Positions 32,543 through 40,549 of a stretch of 64,000 bases of DNA are shown here, one piece after another (position 1 is the first letter of the stretch; the number at the start of each line of letters is the position of its first letter). Position numbers and translations under genes: made by a program. The DNA is from Streptomyces bungoensis (lineage in GTDB: Bacteria; Actinomycetota; Actinomycetes; Streptomycetales; Streptomycetaceae): assembly GCF_001514215.1 (NCBI RefSeq), contig NZ_KQ948860.1, forward strand, positions 1 through 64,000, written 5' to 3'. The notes under the pieces are model-generated. The model ran no database searches, was not told where the DNA came from, and saw only the letters and a program-made list of their open reading frames with translations.

Positions 32543-33555
32543 TGACGAACCGTGACGCCCGTCTCCTCGACCCGGGCTTCGAGCTGACCCTGCGCCCCAT
32601 GCGCTACCCGGACTTCTACGAGCGCTACCGGGACGCCATCAAGAACACCTGGACCGTGGAGGAGGTCGACCTCCACTCGGACGTGGCCGACCTCGCGAAG
32701 CTGACGCCCGAGGAGCACCACCTCATCGGCCGGCTGGTCGCCTTCTTCGCGACGGGCGACTCGATCGTGGCGAACAACCTGGTGCTGACGCTGTACAAGC
32801 ACATCAACTCCCCGGAGGCGCGCCTGTACCTGTCGCGCCAGCTGTTCGAGGAGGCCGTGCACGTCCAGTTCTACCTGACCCTGCTGGACACCTACCTGCC
32901 CGACCCGGACGACCGCTCCGCCGCCTTCGCGGCCGTGGAGAACATCCCGTCCATCCGGGAGAAGGCGGAGTTCTGCTTCCGGTGGATGGACTCGGTCGAG
33001 AAGCTGGACCGGCTGGAGTCCCGGGCCGACCGCCGCCGCTTCCTGCTGAACCTCATCTGCTTCGCCGCGTGCATCGAGGGCCTGTTCTTCTACGGCGCCT
33101 TCGCGTACGTCTACTGGTTCCGCAGCCGGGGTCTGCTGCACGGCCTGGCCACCGGCACCAACTGGGTGTTCCGCGACGAGACGATGCACATGTCGTTCGC
33201 CTTCGACGTGGTCGACACCGTCCGCAAGGAGGAGCCGGACCTGTTCGACGACGAGCTCGGCCGGCAGGTCACCGACATGCTGCGGGAGGCCGTCGAGGCC
33301 GAGCTGCAGTTCGCGCGCGACCTGTGCGGGGACGGCCTCCCGGGCATGAACACCGACTCGATGCGGCAGTACCTGGAGTGCGTCGCCGACCAGCGCCTGG
33401 GCCGGCTCGGCTTCCCTCCGGTGTACGGCTCGGAGAACCCCTTCTCCTTCATGGAGCTGCAGGGCGTTCAGGAGCTGACGAACTTCTTCGAGCGGCGCCC
33501 GTCGGCGTACCAGGTCGCGGTGGAGGGCACGGTGGACCTGGACGAGGACTTCTGA
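32542..33555 (+). CDS. nrdB: Class Ia ribonucleotide reductase, small (beta) subunit
   Basis: A 337-residue diiron R2 subunit that stores the tyrosyl radical for NrdA. Metal and radical residues are all present with R2 spacing: D73, E104, H107 and the radical tyrosine Y111 (FEEAVHVQFY), then the glutamate in EGLFFYG and the Glu/His in RDETMHMS. It is therefore a tyrosyl-radical enzyme rather than a Phe-type R2c. The acidic C-terminus (DLDEDF) is the usual tail for docking to R1. Overlaps the nrdA stop by 1 bp. Confidence 0.95.
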   Translation: MTNRDARLLDPGFELTLRPMRYPDFYERYRDAIKNTWTVEEVDLHSDVADLAKLTPEEHHLIGRLVAFFATGDSIVANNLVLTLYKHINSPEARLYLSRQLFEEAVHVQFYLTLLDTYLPDPDDRSAAFAAVENIPSIREKAEFCFRWMDSVEKLDRLESRADRRRFLLNLICFAACIEGLFFYGAFAYVYWFRSRGLLHGLATGTNWVFRDETMHMSFAFDVVDTVRKEEPDLFDDELGRQVTDMLREAVEAELQFARDLCGDGLPGMNTDSMRQYLECVADQRLGRLGFPPVYGSENPFSFMELQGVQELTNFFERRPSAYQVAVEGTVDLDEDF

Positions 33556-33737
33556 GCCTCCTTCCGCGGGGGAGTCTCCCCGTGGGCCCCGGCCCGCTGG
33601 TCCTCCTGGGCCTCCCGGAGCTGCCGGTCGACGCGCCTGTCGCGCAGGACGCCGAGCACGGACGGGAGGATCAGGAGGACCAGGATGCCGAGGGTGGCGA
33701 GCATTCCGATCAGGCCTTGGATCTGGTTTCCGGTCAT
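33468..33737 (-). CDS. Small predicted membrane protein overlapping the nrdB 3' end
   Basis: An 89-codon frame: one N-terminal transmembrane helix (IGMLATLGILVLLILPSVLG), a charged helical stretch (RDRRVDRQLREAQEDQ), then a Ser/Thr/Arg-rich tail. The tail overlaps nrdB on the opposite strand by 88 bp, so its C-terminus could be read-through of noncoding sequence. The upstream half lies in otherwise empty DNA and looks like a genuine single-pass protein. No family recognised. Confidence 0.42.
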   Translation of the reverse strand: MTGNQIQGLIGMLATLGILVLLILPSVLGVLRDRRVDRQLREAQEDQRAGAHGETPPRKEAQKSSSRSTVPSTATWYADGRRSKKFVSS

Positions 33738-33829
33738 GCCACTACTGTCGCGCCGGACGCTCCTTACCGGCAGTGGCAGGACTGCCGTACACGCTCGAAT
33801 TACTGCCACCTCTCAGGCACACTGGCAGC

Positions 33830-34792
33830 ATGCTGAGCAACGTGGCGGCCGTGCTGCTGGACGGGGTGCACCCCTTCGAGCTGGGGGTGGTCTGCGAGGT
33901 CTTCGGGATCGACCGCAGCGACGACGGACTGCCGGTGTACGACTTCGCCGTGGTCTCCGCCGAGGGCCCCACCCTCGGCACCCACTGCGGGTTCACGGTG
34001 TCGACGCCGTACGGCCTGGACCGGCTGGAGGAGGCCGACCTGATCGCGGTGCCCGCGGGTGAGACCTACGCCGAGCGGGAGTATCCGCCCGAGCTGCTGG
34101 ACGCGCTGCGCCGGGCCGTCGACCGGGGTGCCCGCGTGCTCAGTGTGTGCTCCGGGGTGTTCGTGCTGGCGGCCGCGGGGCTGCTGGACGGGCGGCGGTG
34201 CGCGGTGCACTGGCACCACGCCGATCGGCTCGCCCGGCGCTACCCCCGCCTCACGGTCGAGCCGGACGTCCTCTACGTCGACGAGGACCCGGTGATCACC
34301 TCCGCCGGCACCGCCGCCGGGATCGACGCCTGTCTGCACCTGGTGCGCAAGGAGCAGGGCCCCGAGGTCGCCAACAAGATCGCCCGCCGGATGGTGGTGC
34401 CGCCGCACCGGGACGGCGGGCAGGCCCAGTACATCGAGCGGCCGCTTCCCAAGGCCCCGTGCGACACGGTCGGCGAGGTCCTGGTGTGGATGGAGGAGCA
34501 CCTCGACCGCGAGGTGACCGTCGAGCAGCTCGCCGCCCGCGCCCACATGGCGCCGCGCACCTTCGCCCGCCGCTTCCAGCAGGAGACCGGGACCACCCCG
34601 TACCGCTGGATCCTGCGCCAGCGGGTGCTGCTGGCACAGGAGTTGCTGGAGGGCACGGACGAGACGGTGGACGCGATCGCCGCACGCGCCGGATTCGGTA
34701 CGGCGGCCGCGCTGCGCCACCAGTTCCTCCGCGCCCTCGGCACGACCCCGCACGCCTACCGGCGCGCGTTCCGGGGCCCCGCGGCCGCCTGA
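33830..34792 (+). CDS. nrdS: AraC/GlxA-type regulator NrdS (DJ-1/PfpI domain plus AraC HTH)
   Basis: A 320-residue GlxA-family regulator. Residues ~1-170 are a DJ-1/PfpI-like domain with the nucleophile-elbow region VLSVCSGVFVLAAAGLLDG; residues ~215-315 hold the AraC double helix-turn-helix (VTVEQLAARAHMAPRTFARR, GTTPYRWILRQRV). It is the third gene of the nrdABS operon described in S. coelicolor, where it was not needed for the RNR itself. CACACT sits 6 nt upstream of the ATG, so a separate leaderless transcript is possible. Confidence 0.88.
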   Translation: MLSNVAAVLLDGVHPFELGVVCEVFGIDRSDDGLPVYDFAVVSAEGPTLGTHCGFTVSTPYGLDRLEEADLIAVPAGETYAEREYPPELLDALRRAVDRGARVLSVCSGVFVLAAAGLLDGRRCAVHWHHADRLARRYPRLTVEPDVLYVDEDPVITSAGTAAGIDACLHLVRKEQGPEVANKIARRMVVPPHRDGGQAQYIERPLPKAPCDTVGEVLVWMEEHLDREVTVEQLAARAHMAPRTFARRFQQETGTTPYRWILRQRVLLAQELLEGTDETVDAIAARAGFGTAAALRHQFLRALGTTPHAYRRAFRGPAAA

Positions 34793-34814
34793 GCGCGCGC
34801 CGGCCGCCCGCGCC

Positions 34815-36185
34815 CTACCAGGGCACCGGCTTCAGCAGCAGCCGCTGCGGGCGGAGCGTGATGCCCACCCGGGTGGTGTCGTCGGATCCGTCCGCCTGCT
34901 CGAAGCGGTACTTCGCCGACACGGCCGCGGTGATCAGGGTCAGCTGCGCCATGGAGAAGTGGTCGCTGGGGCACTTGCGGTTGCCGACGCTGAACGGGCT
35001 CATCGCGTGCTTCGGCACCTCCTTGGCCCGCTCCGGCAGCCAGCGGTCGGGGTCGAAGTCGAGGTGGCGGTCGTAGGAGAGGGCGTCGCGCTGGACGGCG
35101 TACGGGCTGTAGACGATGTCGGCGCCCGCCGGAATGCGATAGCCGCCGAGCACGGTCTCGTTCACCGCGCGCCGGGTCAATATCCATACGGCGGGGCGCA
35201 GGCGCATCGCCTCGACGACGACATTGTTGGTGTGCCGCAGTGCCCGGACGTCGGCGAATCCGACCGGCCGGCCGCCGGTCACGGATTCGACCTCCGCGCG
35301 CACCTTCTCGGCGTGTTCCGGGTGTTCCGCGAGGACCTGCAGCAGCCACATGATCGTGGAGGCCACTGTTTCGCTGCCGGGGGTGAGGATCGCGACCACC
35401 TGGTCGTGGATCTCCTGTTCCCCGATGGGCTCGCCATTGTCGTCCGTCGCCTCCAGCAATGCCGTCAGCAAATCGTCCGGCTTTTGACCAGACGTCCGGC
35501 GTTCGGCGACGATCTCGTCGACGAGGAGATGCAAATCGGCCAGCGCCCGGTTGAATTCGCGGTTGGCCGGAAACGGCAGCCGGTACAGCGGCCCGAGCGG
35601 GACGACCATCCGGCGGTACATCCCGCGGAAGACGGTGGCGAGGTCCACGCTCAGCCGTTCCGCGCGCTCGTCCATGTAGTCGCCGCGCAGCAGGCAGCGG
35701 GCGGCGATGCGGACGGCGACCCGGAAGGACTCCGAGGTGCAGTCGACGGTCTCGCCGGGCCGCCAGCGCCCGGTGAGCGCGTGCGCCTCCTCCTCCATCA
35801 CGGGACCGTACGCGGGGATCGCGTCGAGCCGGAACGCGGGCTGGATGGTGCGCCGCTGGCGGCGGTGCCGGGGGCCGTTGGCGGTGGCCACGCCCTCCTT
35901 GCCGAGCAGGCCCTCGAGGGACTCCCACAGCGGCCCGTCGATCCGGTAGCCGGGGCTGAGCGCGAGCGCGCCGGTGAGCTCGGGCGTGGTGACGGCGTAC
36001 ACCGTCTTGGGGCCGAGCCTCAGGCGCACGACGTCGCCGTGCGCACGCAGCCCGGACATGAAGGCGAGCGGGTCCCGGACCAGTTTCAGGCCGTGGCCGA
36101 GGACCGGGACGGCGCCGCCGGCGAGGGGCGCCTCGCGCGGTTCCTCCGTCCCGTGGGTCACGGGCCGTACGGACTCGACGGTCAT
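34815..36185 (-). CDS. Cytochrome P450 of the CYP170A family (albaflavenone synthase)
   Basis: A 456-residue P450 that oxidises epi-isozizaene to albaflavenone. The ExxR pair is E325/R328, the haem cysteine is C405 in PFSVGNRKCPSDHF, and the I-helix segment is ILTPGSETVAS. In CYP170A1 a second, terpene-synthase active site was described; the aspartate-rich candidate here is DDNGE at residues 248-252. The Gly usually found two residues after the haem cysteine is Ser. ATG overlaps the terpene synthase stop (ATGA), so both are co-translated. Confidence 0.92.
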   Translation of the reverse strand: MTVESVRPVTHGTEEPREAPLAGGAVPVLGHGLKLVRDPLAFMSGLRAHGDVVRLRLGPKTVYAVTTPELTGALALSPGYRIDGPLWESLEGLLGKEGVATANGPRHRRQRRTIQPAFRLDAIPAYGPVMEEEAHALTGRWRPGETVDCTSESFRVAVRIAARCLLRGDYMDERAERLSVDLATVFRGMYRRMVVPLGPLYRLPFPANREFNRALADLHLLVDEIVAERRTSGQKPDDLLTALLEATDDNGEPIGEQEIHDQVVAILTPGSETVASTIMWLLQVLAEHPEHAEKVRAEVESVTGGRPVGFADVRALRHTNNVVVEAMRLRPAVWILTRRAVNETVLGGYRIPAGADIVYSPYAVQRDALSYDRHLDFDPDRWLPERAKEVPKHAMSPFSVGNRKCPSDHFSMAQLTLITAAVSAKYRFEQADGSDDTTRVGITLRPQRLLLKPVPW

Positions 36186-37264
36186 TTCTCACCTGCCGCT
36201 TCGTTGTTGACGTACGGGGGCGTGGACCGGTCGTCCCAGCTGTCGACCATGTACCGGCCGGACTCGTGGTGGAACCAGTAGACGGAGCTGAACCAGTTCC
36301 GCATGTTGCCGACACAGGCGCGCACGGCGGGGCCCAACTCCTCTCCGTGGGCGGTTTCCCCGGTCATCTCGGCGGCGAGGGCCAGGGCGCCGCGCTCGGC
36401 TTCGAGGAATTCCGCGATGCATTCCTCGATGCGCCGCCTCACCTCGTCCACCGCTTCTTCGAGAGTCAGTCCTTCATGGGTGACGAGACTGATTCCGAGA
36501 TTGTGCACCTCGTCGCCCGCTATTTCCTTGGGAAGGGAACAGAGGTCGTTGTACCAGGCGGCGAATTCCTGGCTCAGCAGCGCGGCACGGCGATAGGCGG
36601 GGTGCCCGCGCACGGAGTCGGGGAGTTCGCATCCGGCGCTCGGCTCGAGCAGGTCCGTCCATATCCGGTGGGCGAAGGTGAGCCGCCGCAGGGCGAGGTA
36701 TTCCTCGACCTTCGGGACGTAGCCCTCGGTGCGGTTGCGGAACTCGCGGTCGTAGGCCTCGATCACCGCGTGGAAGTGCCGGGCGAACCGCCGGTTCCAG
36801 GTACGCGGCAGGAACGAGTACAGCCGCGACACGCTGTCCGCGAATCCCTCCACCAGGGGGTCCGGGTGGTGCAGGTGGTGCAGGGGTGCGTCCAGAGCCG
36901 CGTGCAGGCGGTTCCTGAGGAGCCGCCAGTCGGCCGGCCGGCCGTGGACGATGTCGCGGTCGTGGCGGTCGTCCCAGACGAAGAACCAGGCGCTGTAGTC
37001 CGCTATGGCCTGCAGGACGTCGTCGGGGGCACCCAGGTAGTACCCCGCCATGAGGTCGGTGTAGCACAGTCCGTCGGCATATTCCCGCACCTTGTCCGCG
37101 GGCATGAGCCGTTTTTCCAGCAGCCAGTCCCGGGTGTTCTCCTGTAGCTTCGGCCAATACGGGTGGAGTTGCCGGGGAAAGGCGTCCTCGATCACCGGGA
37201 GGGCGAGAGCCGGTGGCACTGCCACCGCGGTCGACGATGTGGTGCCGTGTGAGAAAGCGTGCAC
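36182..37264 (-). CDS. Epi-isozizaene synthase (class I sesquiterpene cyclase)
   Basis: A 360-residue terpene cyclase converting farnesyl diphosphate to the tricyclic epi-isozizaene, precursor of the antibiotic/odorant albaflavenone. The Mg-binding motifs are DDRHD (residues 98-102) and NDLCSLPKE; the C-terminal RY pair occurs in HHESGRYMVDSWDD. The sequence agrees closely with S. coelicolor EIZS (SCO5222) over its whole length. The GTG at 37264 follows GAGAGGGG by 6-7 nt. First gene of a two-gene operon with the P450. Confidence 0.95.
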   Translation of the reverse strand: MHAFSHGTTSSTAVAVPPALALPVIEDAFPRQLHPYWPKLQENTRDWLLEKRLMPADKVREYADGLCYTDLMAGYYLGAPDDVLQAIADYSAWFFVWDDRHDRDIVHGRPADWRLLRNRLHAALDAPLHHLHHPDPLVEGFADSVSRLYSFLPRTWNRRFARHFHAVIEAYDREFRNRTEGYVPKVEEYLALRRLTFAHRIWTDLLEPSAGCELPDSVRGHPAYRRAALLSQEFAAWYNDLCSLPKEIAGDEVHNLGISLVTHEGLTLEEAVDEVRRRIEECIAEFLEAERGALALAAEMTGETAHGEELGPAVRACVGNMRNWFSSVYWFHHESGRYMVDSWDDRSTPPYVNNEAAGEK

Positions 37265-37425
37265 GAACGGTCCCCTCTCAGCCGCACAGGAGCGCACACC
37301 CCTCCATGCCGTGCCGGGCGTGCGCCGTTGCGTATCCCCGCACTTCCATTCAGCACCACAACTGAGCGCCGTGGGAACGGATTTGCTTCATTCACGCCCC
37401 CAAGATGCCGAAACTTGCGACGAGC

Positions 37426-37449
37426 AGACGAACAAACGAACAGACGAAC
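37426..37449. repeat. Three 8-bp tandem repeats
   Basis: AGACGAAC, AAACGAAC and AGACGAAC lie head to tail directly before the def terminator hairpin. Short, possibly neutral, but unusually A-rich for the region. Confidence 0.6.
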
Positions 37450-37483
37450 GACGCCCGGCCGGGAGAGATCCCGGCCGGGCGTC
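37450..37483 (-). terminator. Terminator of def
   Basis: Perfect 14-bp stem (37450-37463 with 37470-37483), loop AGAGAT, 20 bp after the def stop. Confidence 0.9.
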
Positions 37484-37503
37484 GTCGAGGATGTCCTGAC
37501 AGC

Positions 37504-38154
37504 TCAGTCGTTGGCGACCACGGGGTAGCGTGGCTCGTTCTCGGCCATCTGCCGCAGCGCGTCCTTGCGGTCCCGCTTGGACAGCCGGTCGATGTACAGG
37601 TACCCGTACAGGTGGTCGGTCTCGTGCTGCAAACAGCGTGCGAAGTAGCCGGTGCCGCGGACCTTGATCGGGTTGCCCTTCTCGTCCTGGCCGGTCACCT
37701 CGGCGTAGTCGGGCCGGGCGAGCGGCGCGTACGCCGTGGGCACCGACAGGCAGCCCTCGTTGCTGTCGTCCAGCCGGCGCCGGTCGGCGGGCAGCTCGAC
37801 CAGCTTCGGGTTGCAGACCACGCCCACGTGCCGGACGCCCTCGTCGTCCGGGCAGTCGTAGACGAAGACCTTCAGGTCGACGCCGATCTGGTTGGCCGCC
37901 AGGCCCACGCCCTCGGCGGTGCGCTGGCTGGCGAACATGTCGGCGACGAGCCCCTGGAGCTCCTCGCCGAACTCGGTGACGTCCCTGCACTCCTTGTGCA
38001 GCACCGGATTGCCGACGACCGTGATGGGCCGCGAGGTCCCGCGCTCGCGCCAGGCGGTCTCGCGCTCCTCGCAGTCCTCCGTGTCGACGACCCAGCCCTC
38101 GTCGTCGACGGGGAGCACGCCCGCGTGCTGCTGATCGGTGTCCTGCTGCGCCAT
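37504..38154 (-). CDS. def: Peptide deformylase
   Basis: A 216-residue metallohydrolase removing the formyl group from nascent proteins. The three motifs are intact: GVGLAANQIG, EGCLSVP (metal Cys) and QHETDHLYG (two metal His and catalytic Glu). About 40 residues precede the usual start of the fold, a feature of actinobacterial members. ATG at 38154. Monocistronic between its terminator and the TPR gene. Other def paralogues are common in Streptomyces. Confidence 0.95.
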   Translation of the reverse strand: MAQQDTDQQHAGVLPVDDEGWVVDTEDCEERETAWRERGTSRPITVVGNPVLHKECRDVTEFGEELQGLVADMFASQRTAEGVGLAANQIGVDLKVFVYDCPDDEGVRHVGVVCNPKLVELPADRRRLDDSNEGCLSVPTAYAPLARPDYAEVTGQDEKGNPIKVRGTGYFARCLQHETDHLYGYLYIDRLSKRDRKDALRQMAENEPRYPVVAND

Positions 38155-38227
38155 GACCGACGTACGCCTTCCTGCAAGCCTGGAGTTTTCTGCGAGTACA
38201 GCCTAAAGGCGGCCGGTCACCGGTGGC

Positions 38228-39316
38228 TCAGCAAACCTCTTCCAGATCCCGCCAGTCCCGGGAGTCCGGGCTGTCCGCGACCCACCCGTCCAGCAGCCCG
38301 CGGACCAGTGAGGCCGGCGCCGCCACGCCGCACTCCCGCTCGGGCACCCACAGCTGCCCGTCCGTCCGGTGGCCCAGCGGTCCGGGGTGCCCGGGCTCGC
38401 TGTGGTCGTGCGGGTCCAGGTGCACCCCGTCGCCCTCGTCGGAGGGCATCCGGGACTCGCTGCACATCCGGCACAGCAGCCGCACCGACGACGACCAGTC
38501 CTCCGCGGCGAACCCGGCGTCGGCCGCGAGCTGCTCCAGCGCGTCCCGGTCGGCCTCCGTGGCCGCCTCCAGGAGGACCACCCAGGTGGGGACCGGTGAG
38601 GGAGCCCACAGCTCGATCTCGTCGAAGACCGGGAAGCTGTGCCCGTCGGACGTCGTGCGCTCGCCGTGCGGGACGCCGTCGTGCAGCACGACCTCACCCC
38701 AGCGCCGCCCGGAGGAGGGCAGCGGGATGGACAGCACCTCCATCCGCGCGGGGTCCAGCCGGCGGCCCCACACCACCTCGGCCTCGCCCTCCGGGGACAG
38801 CCGCACGGCCGCGCTGCCCAGCTCCATGCCGAGCGGCTCGCCGGCCGCGGTGGCGCCGCCGGGCACCTTCAGCCCGTAGGCCTGCCAGGCACGGCGGGCC
38901 AGCGGCCAGTCCTGCAGGGCGGTCGCGGCGATGCCGACGTTCCACCAGTCCGGGGCCCCGGACTCCCGGTCCAGCAGCGCCACGGCGCGCAGCCCGGCGG
39001 CGCGCGCCTGCTCCCAGTCGTGCCGGAACTTGTGCAGCAGCGCGAGGTTGAACCAGGACTCCGACAGCCACGGTTCCAGGTCGGCGGCCCGCGTCAGCAG
39101 CTCGCCCGCGTCCTCGTACCGGCCGTCGCCGATGAGCGTGAACGCCCGGTCGGTGGCCTGCCGCCAGGAGGCGGAGGGCCGGTGCCGTCCCTTGCCGAAG
39201 ATCCTCACGATTCCCGCCTGCCAGTTCCAGTTCCGCTCAGTGGGCTGGCTTGTGCCCCCGGACACCCTCTTCCTCGCATCCAACCATGTACGCGGGGACG
39301 GGCGCTCATTACCCAT
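38228..39316 (-). CDS. Tetratricopeptide-repeat-containing hypothetical protein
   Basis: A 362-residue soluble protein. Residues ~55-140 contain two to three TPR-like helical pairs (AFTLIGDGRYEDAGELLTRA, ESWFNLALLHKFRHDWEQAR); the rest is a Trp-rich alpha/beta region with a Cys pair (LLCRMCSES), probably a metal or disulfide site. The N-terminal start is uncertain: the ATG at 39316 is only 3 bp after the upstream stop, with a weak ribosome site. Function unknown; operon with two HD-domain membrane proteins. Confidence 0.7.
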   Translation of the reverse strand: MGNERPSPRTWLDARKRVSGGTSQPTERNWNWQAGIVRIFGKGRHRPSASWRQATDRAFTLIGDGRYEDAGELLTRAADLEPWLSESWFNLALLHKFRHDWEQARAAGLRAVALLDRESGAPDWWNVGIAATALQDWPLARRAWQAYGLKVPGGATAAGEPLGMELGSAAVRLSPEGEAEVVWGRRLDPARMEVLSIPLPSSGRRWGEVVLHDGVPHGERTTSDGHSFPVFDEIELWAPSPVPTWVVLLEAATEADRDALEQLAADAGFAAEDWSSSVRLLCRMCSESRMPSDEGDGVHLDPHDHSEPGHPGPLGHRTDGQLWVPERECGVAAPASLVRGLLDGWVADSPDSRDWRDLEEVC

Positions 39317-39319
39317 GGG

Positions 39320-40549
39320 TTACCCAGCTGTGGGCAGGGTCAGACTGCCCCGGGCGAGAACCCGGGCCAGCGACTCCACGACTTCCGGAGCGTAGTCGCC
39401 GGCGGTGGCCAGGCGCAGCTCCTCCAGCGCGCGCAGCGGCCCGTCGGGCCCGGCGTCGCGGGACTTCTCCTCGAAGGCGTTGACGGCGCGGACGATCCGG
39501 GCGGCGAGCGGCTGCTCCGCGCACGGGTCGGCCTGCCGCTCGACGACCACGGCGACCGCCGCGGCCACGCCGGTCTGCCGCACGACGGCCCCGCCGAGCA
39601 GTGCGATGCGCCGCTGTTCCGGCACGGGCAGGGCGGCGGTGGCGCCGGCCGGTACCGGGTCGAGAAGGCTGAGCTGGCCGATGTCGTGCATGAGGGCCGC
39701 GTACTCCAGCACGGCCAGCTCGGGCCGGGTCAGGCCCAGGTCCCGGCCGACGGCGAGGCTGAGGGCGGCGACCCGGCGGGCGTGTCCGGCGGGGGTGTAC
39801 CCGGCGATCTCGGTGGCGCGGGCGAGGGAGGCGATGGTCTGCCGGTAGGTGGCGCGGACGGCGGCGTAGCGGCGGACGGAGAGCTGGGCGAGCAGCAGGG
39901 GCAGGCAGAACACCGGCAGCGCCCACAGTCCGGCCACGGCGACCCCGAGCGCCATCACCGCGCCGGTCGCGCACACGGCGGAGCCGATGCCGCGCAGGCC
40001 GCGCAGCTCGTCGCGGAGCAGCGCGCCGAAGGGCCAGCCGGTGCGGGCGTGGCCGAGGGCGGCGGCGAGCAGGGCGTCGCACAGGGCGGTGAGCAGGAGC
40101 AGGACGACGAGCAGCAGCGCGTGGGCCGGGCCGCTGCCGTCGGCGAAGGCGTGCTGGTGGCGCAGGGGCTGGAAGCAGACGGCGGCGAAGCCGACGGTGA
40201 GGACGCGGCGGGCCAGGTGGTCGAGGGTGGGGGTGCGGCCGCACCAGATGTGCGGGACGCCGCCGAGCAGGGAGGCGGCGAGCACGACCGTGACGACCTG
40301 CGCGGCGCCGTGCCCGGCCGGCCGCCCGGCGTCGGCCCCGAGCAGGGCGTACGACAGCGATCCGGCGGTGCCCAGCGGCGCGGCCTGGCGCACCCGGGGC
40401 CCGCTCCACCGCGTCAGCTCGCCGACGGCGATGAGCACCCCGAAGGCCAGCGCGACCCGCGCGTCGCGCAGGCCGGTCCACAGGGTGACCGCCAGGCAGG
40501 CGGCGGCGGTGAGGGCGGCACAGGCGTGGATGGGTCTGAGGGCCGTCAC
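39320..40549 (-). CDS. Membrane protein with degenerate HD/HD-GYP domain
   Basis: A 409-residue protein: about seven transmembrane helices (residues 1-230), then an HD-like domain. The HD pair is present (ALMHDIGQLSL) but the downstream HHE and GYP motifs that bind metals and c-di-GMP are absent, so it is probably not a phosphodiesterase. The GTG at 40549 overlaps the stop of the intact HD-GYP gene upstream (GTGA). It looks like a diverged duplicate acting as partner or receptor of the upstream protein (inference). Confidence 0.78.
   Translation of the reverse strand: MTALRPIHACAALTAAACLAVTLWTGLRDARVALAFGVLIAVGELTRWSGPRVRQAAPLGTAGSLSYALLGADAGRPAGHGAAQVVTVVLAASLLGGVPHIWCGRTPTLDHLARRVLTVGFAAVCFQPLRHQHAFADGSGPAHALLLVVLLLLTALCDALLAAALGHARTGWPFGALLRDELRGLRGIGSAVCATGAVMALGVAVAGLWALPVFCLPLLLAQLSVRRYAAVRATYRQTIASLARATEIAGYTPAGHARRVAALSLAVGRDLGLTRPELAVLEYAALMHDIGQLSLLDPVPAGATAALPVPEQRRIALLGGAVVRQTGVAAAVAVVVERQADPCAEQPLAARIVRAVNAFEEKSRDAGPDGPLRALEELRLATAGDYAPEVVESLARVLARGSLTLPTAG

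Noticed and set aside
37426..37449. Tandem 8-bp repeats as a regulatory array
   Set aside because: Only three copies, located just downstream of def at its terminator; more likely neutral sequence.
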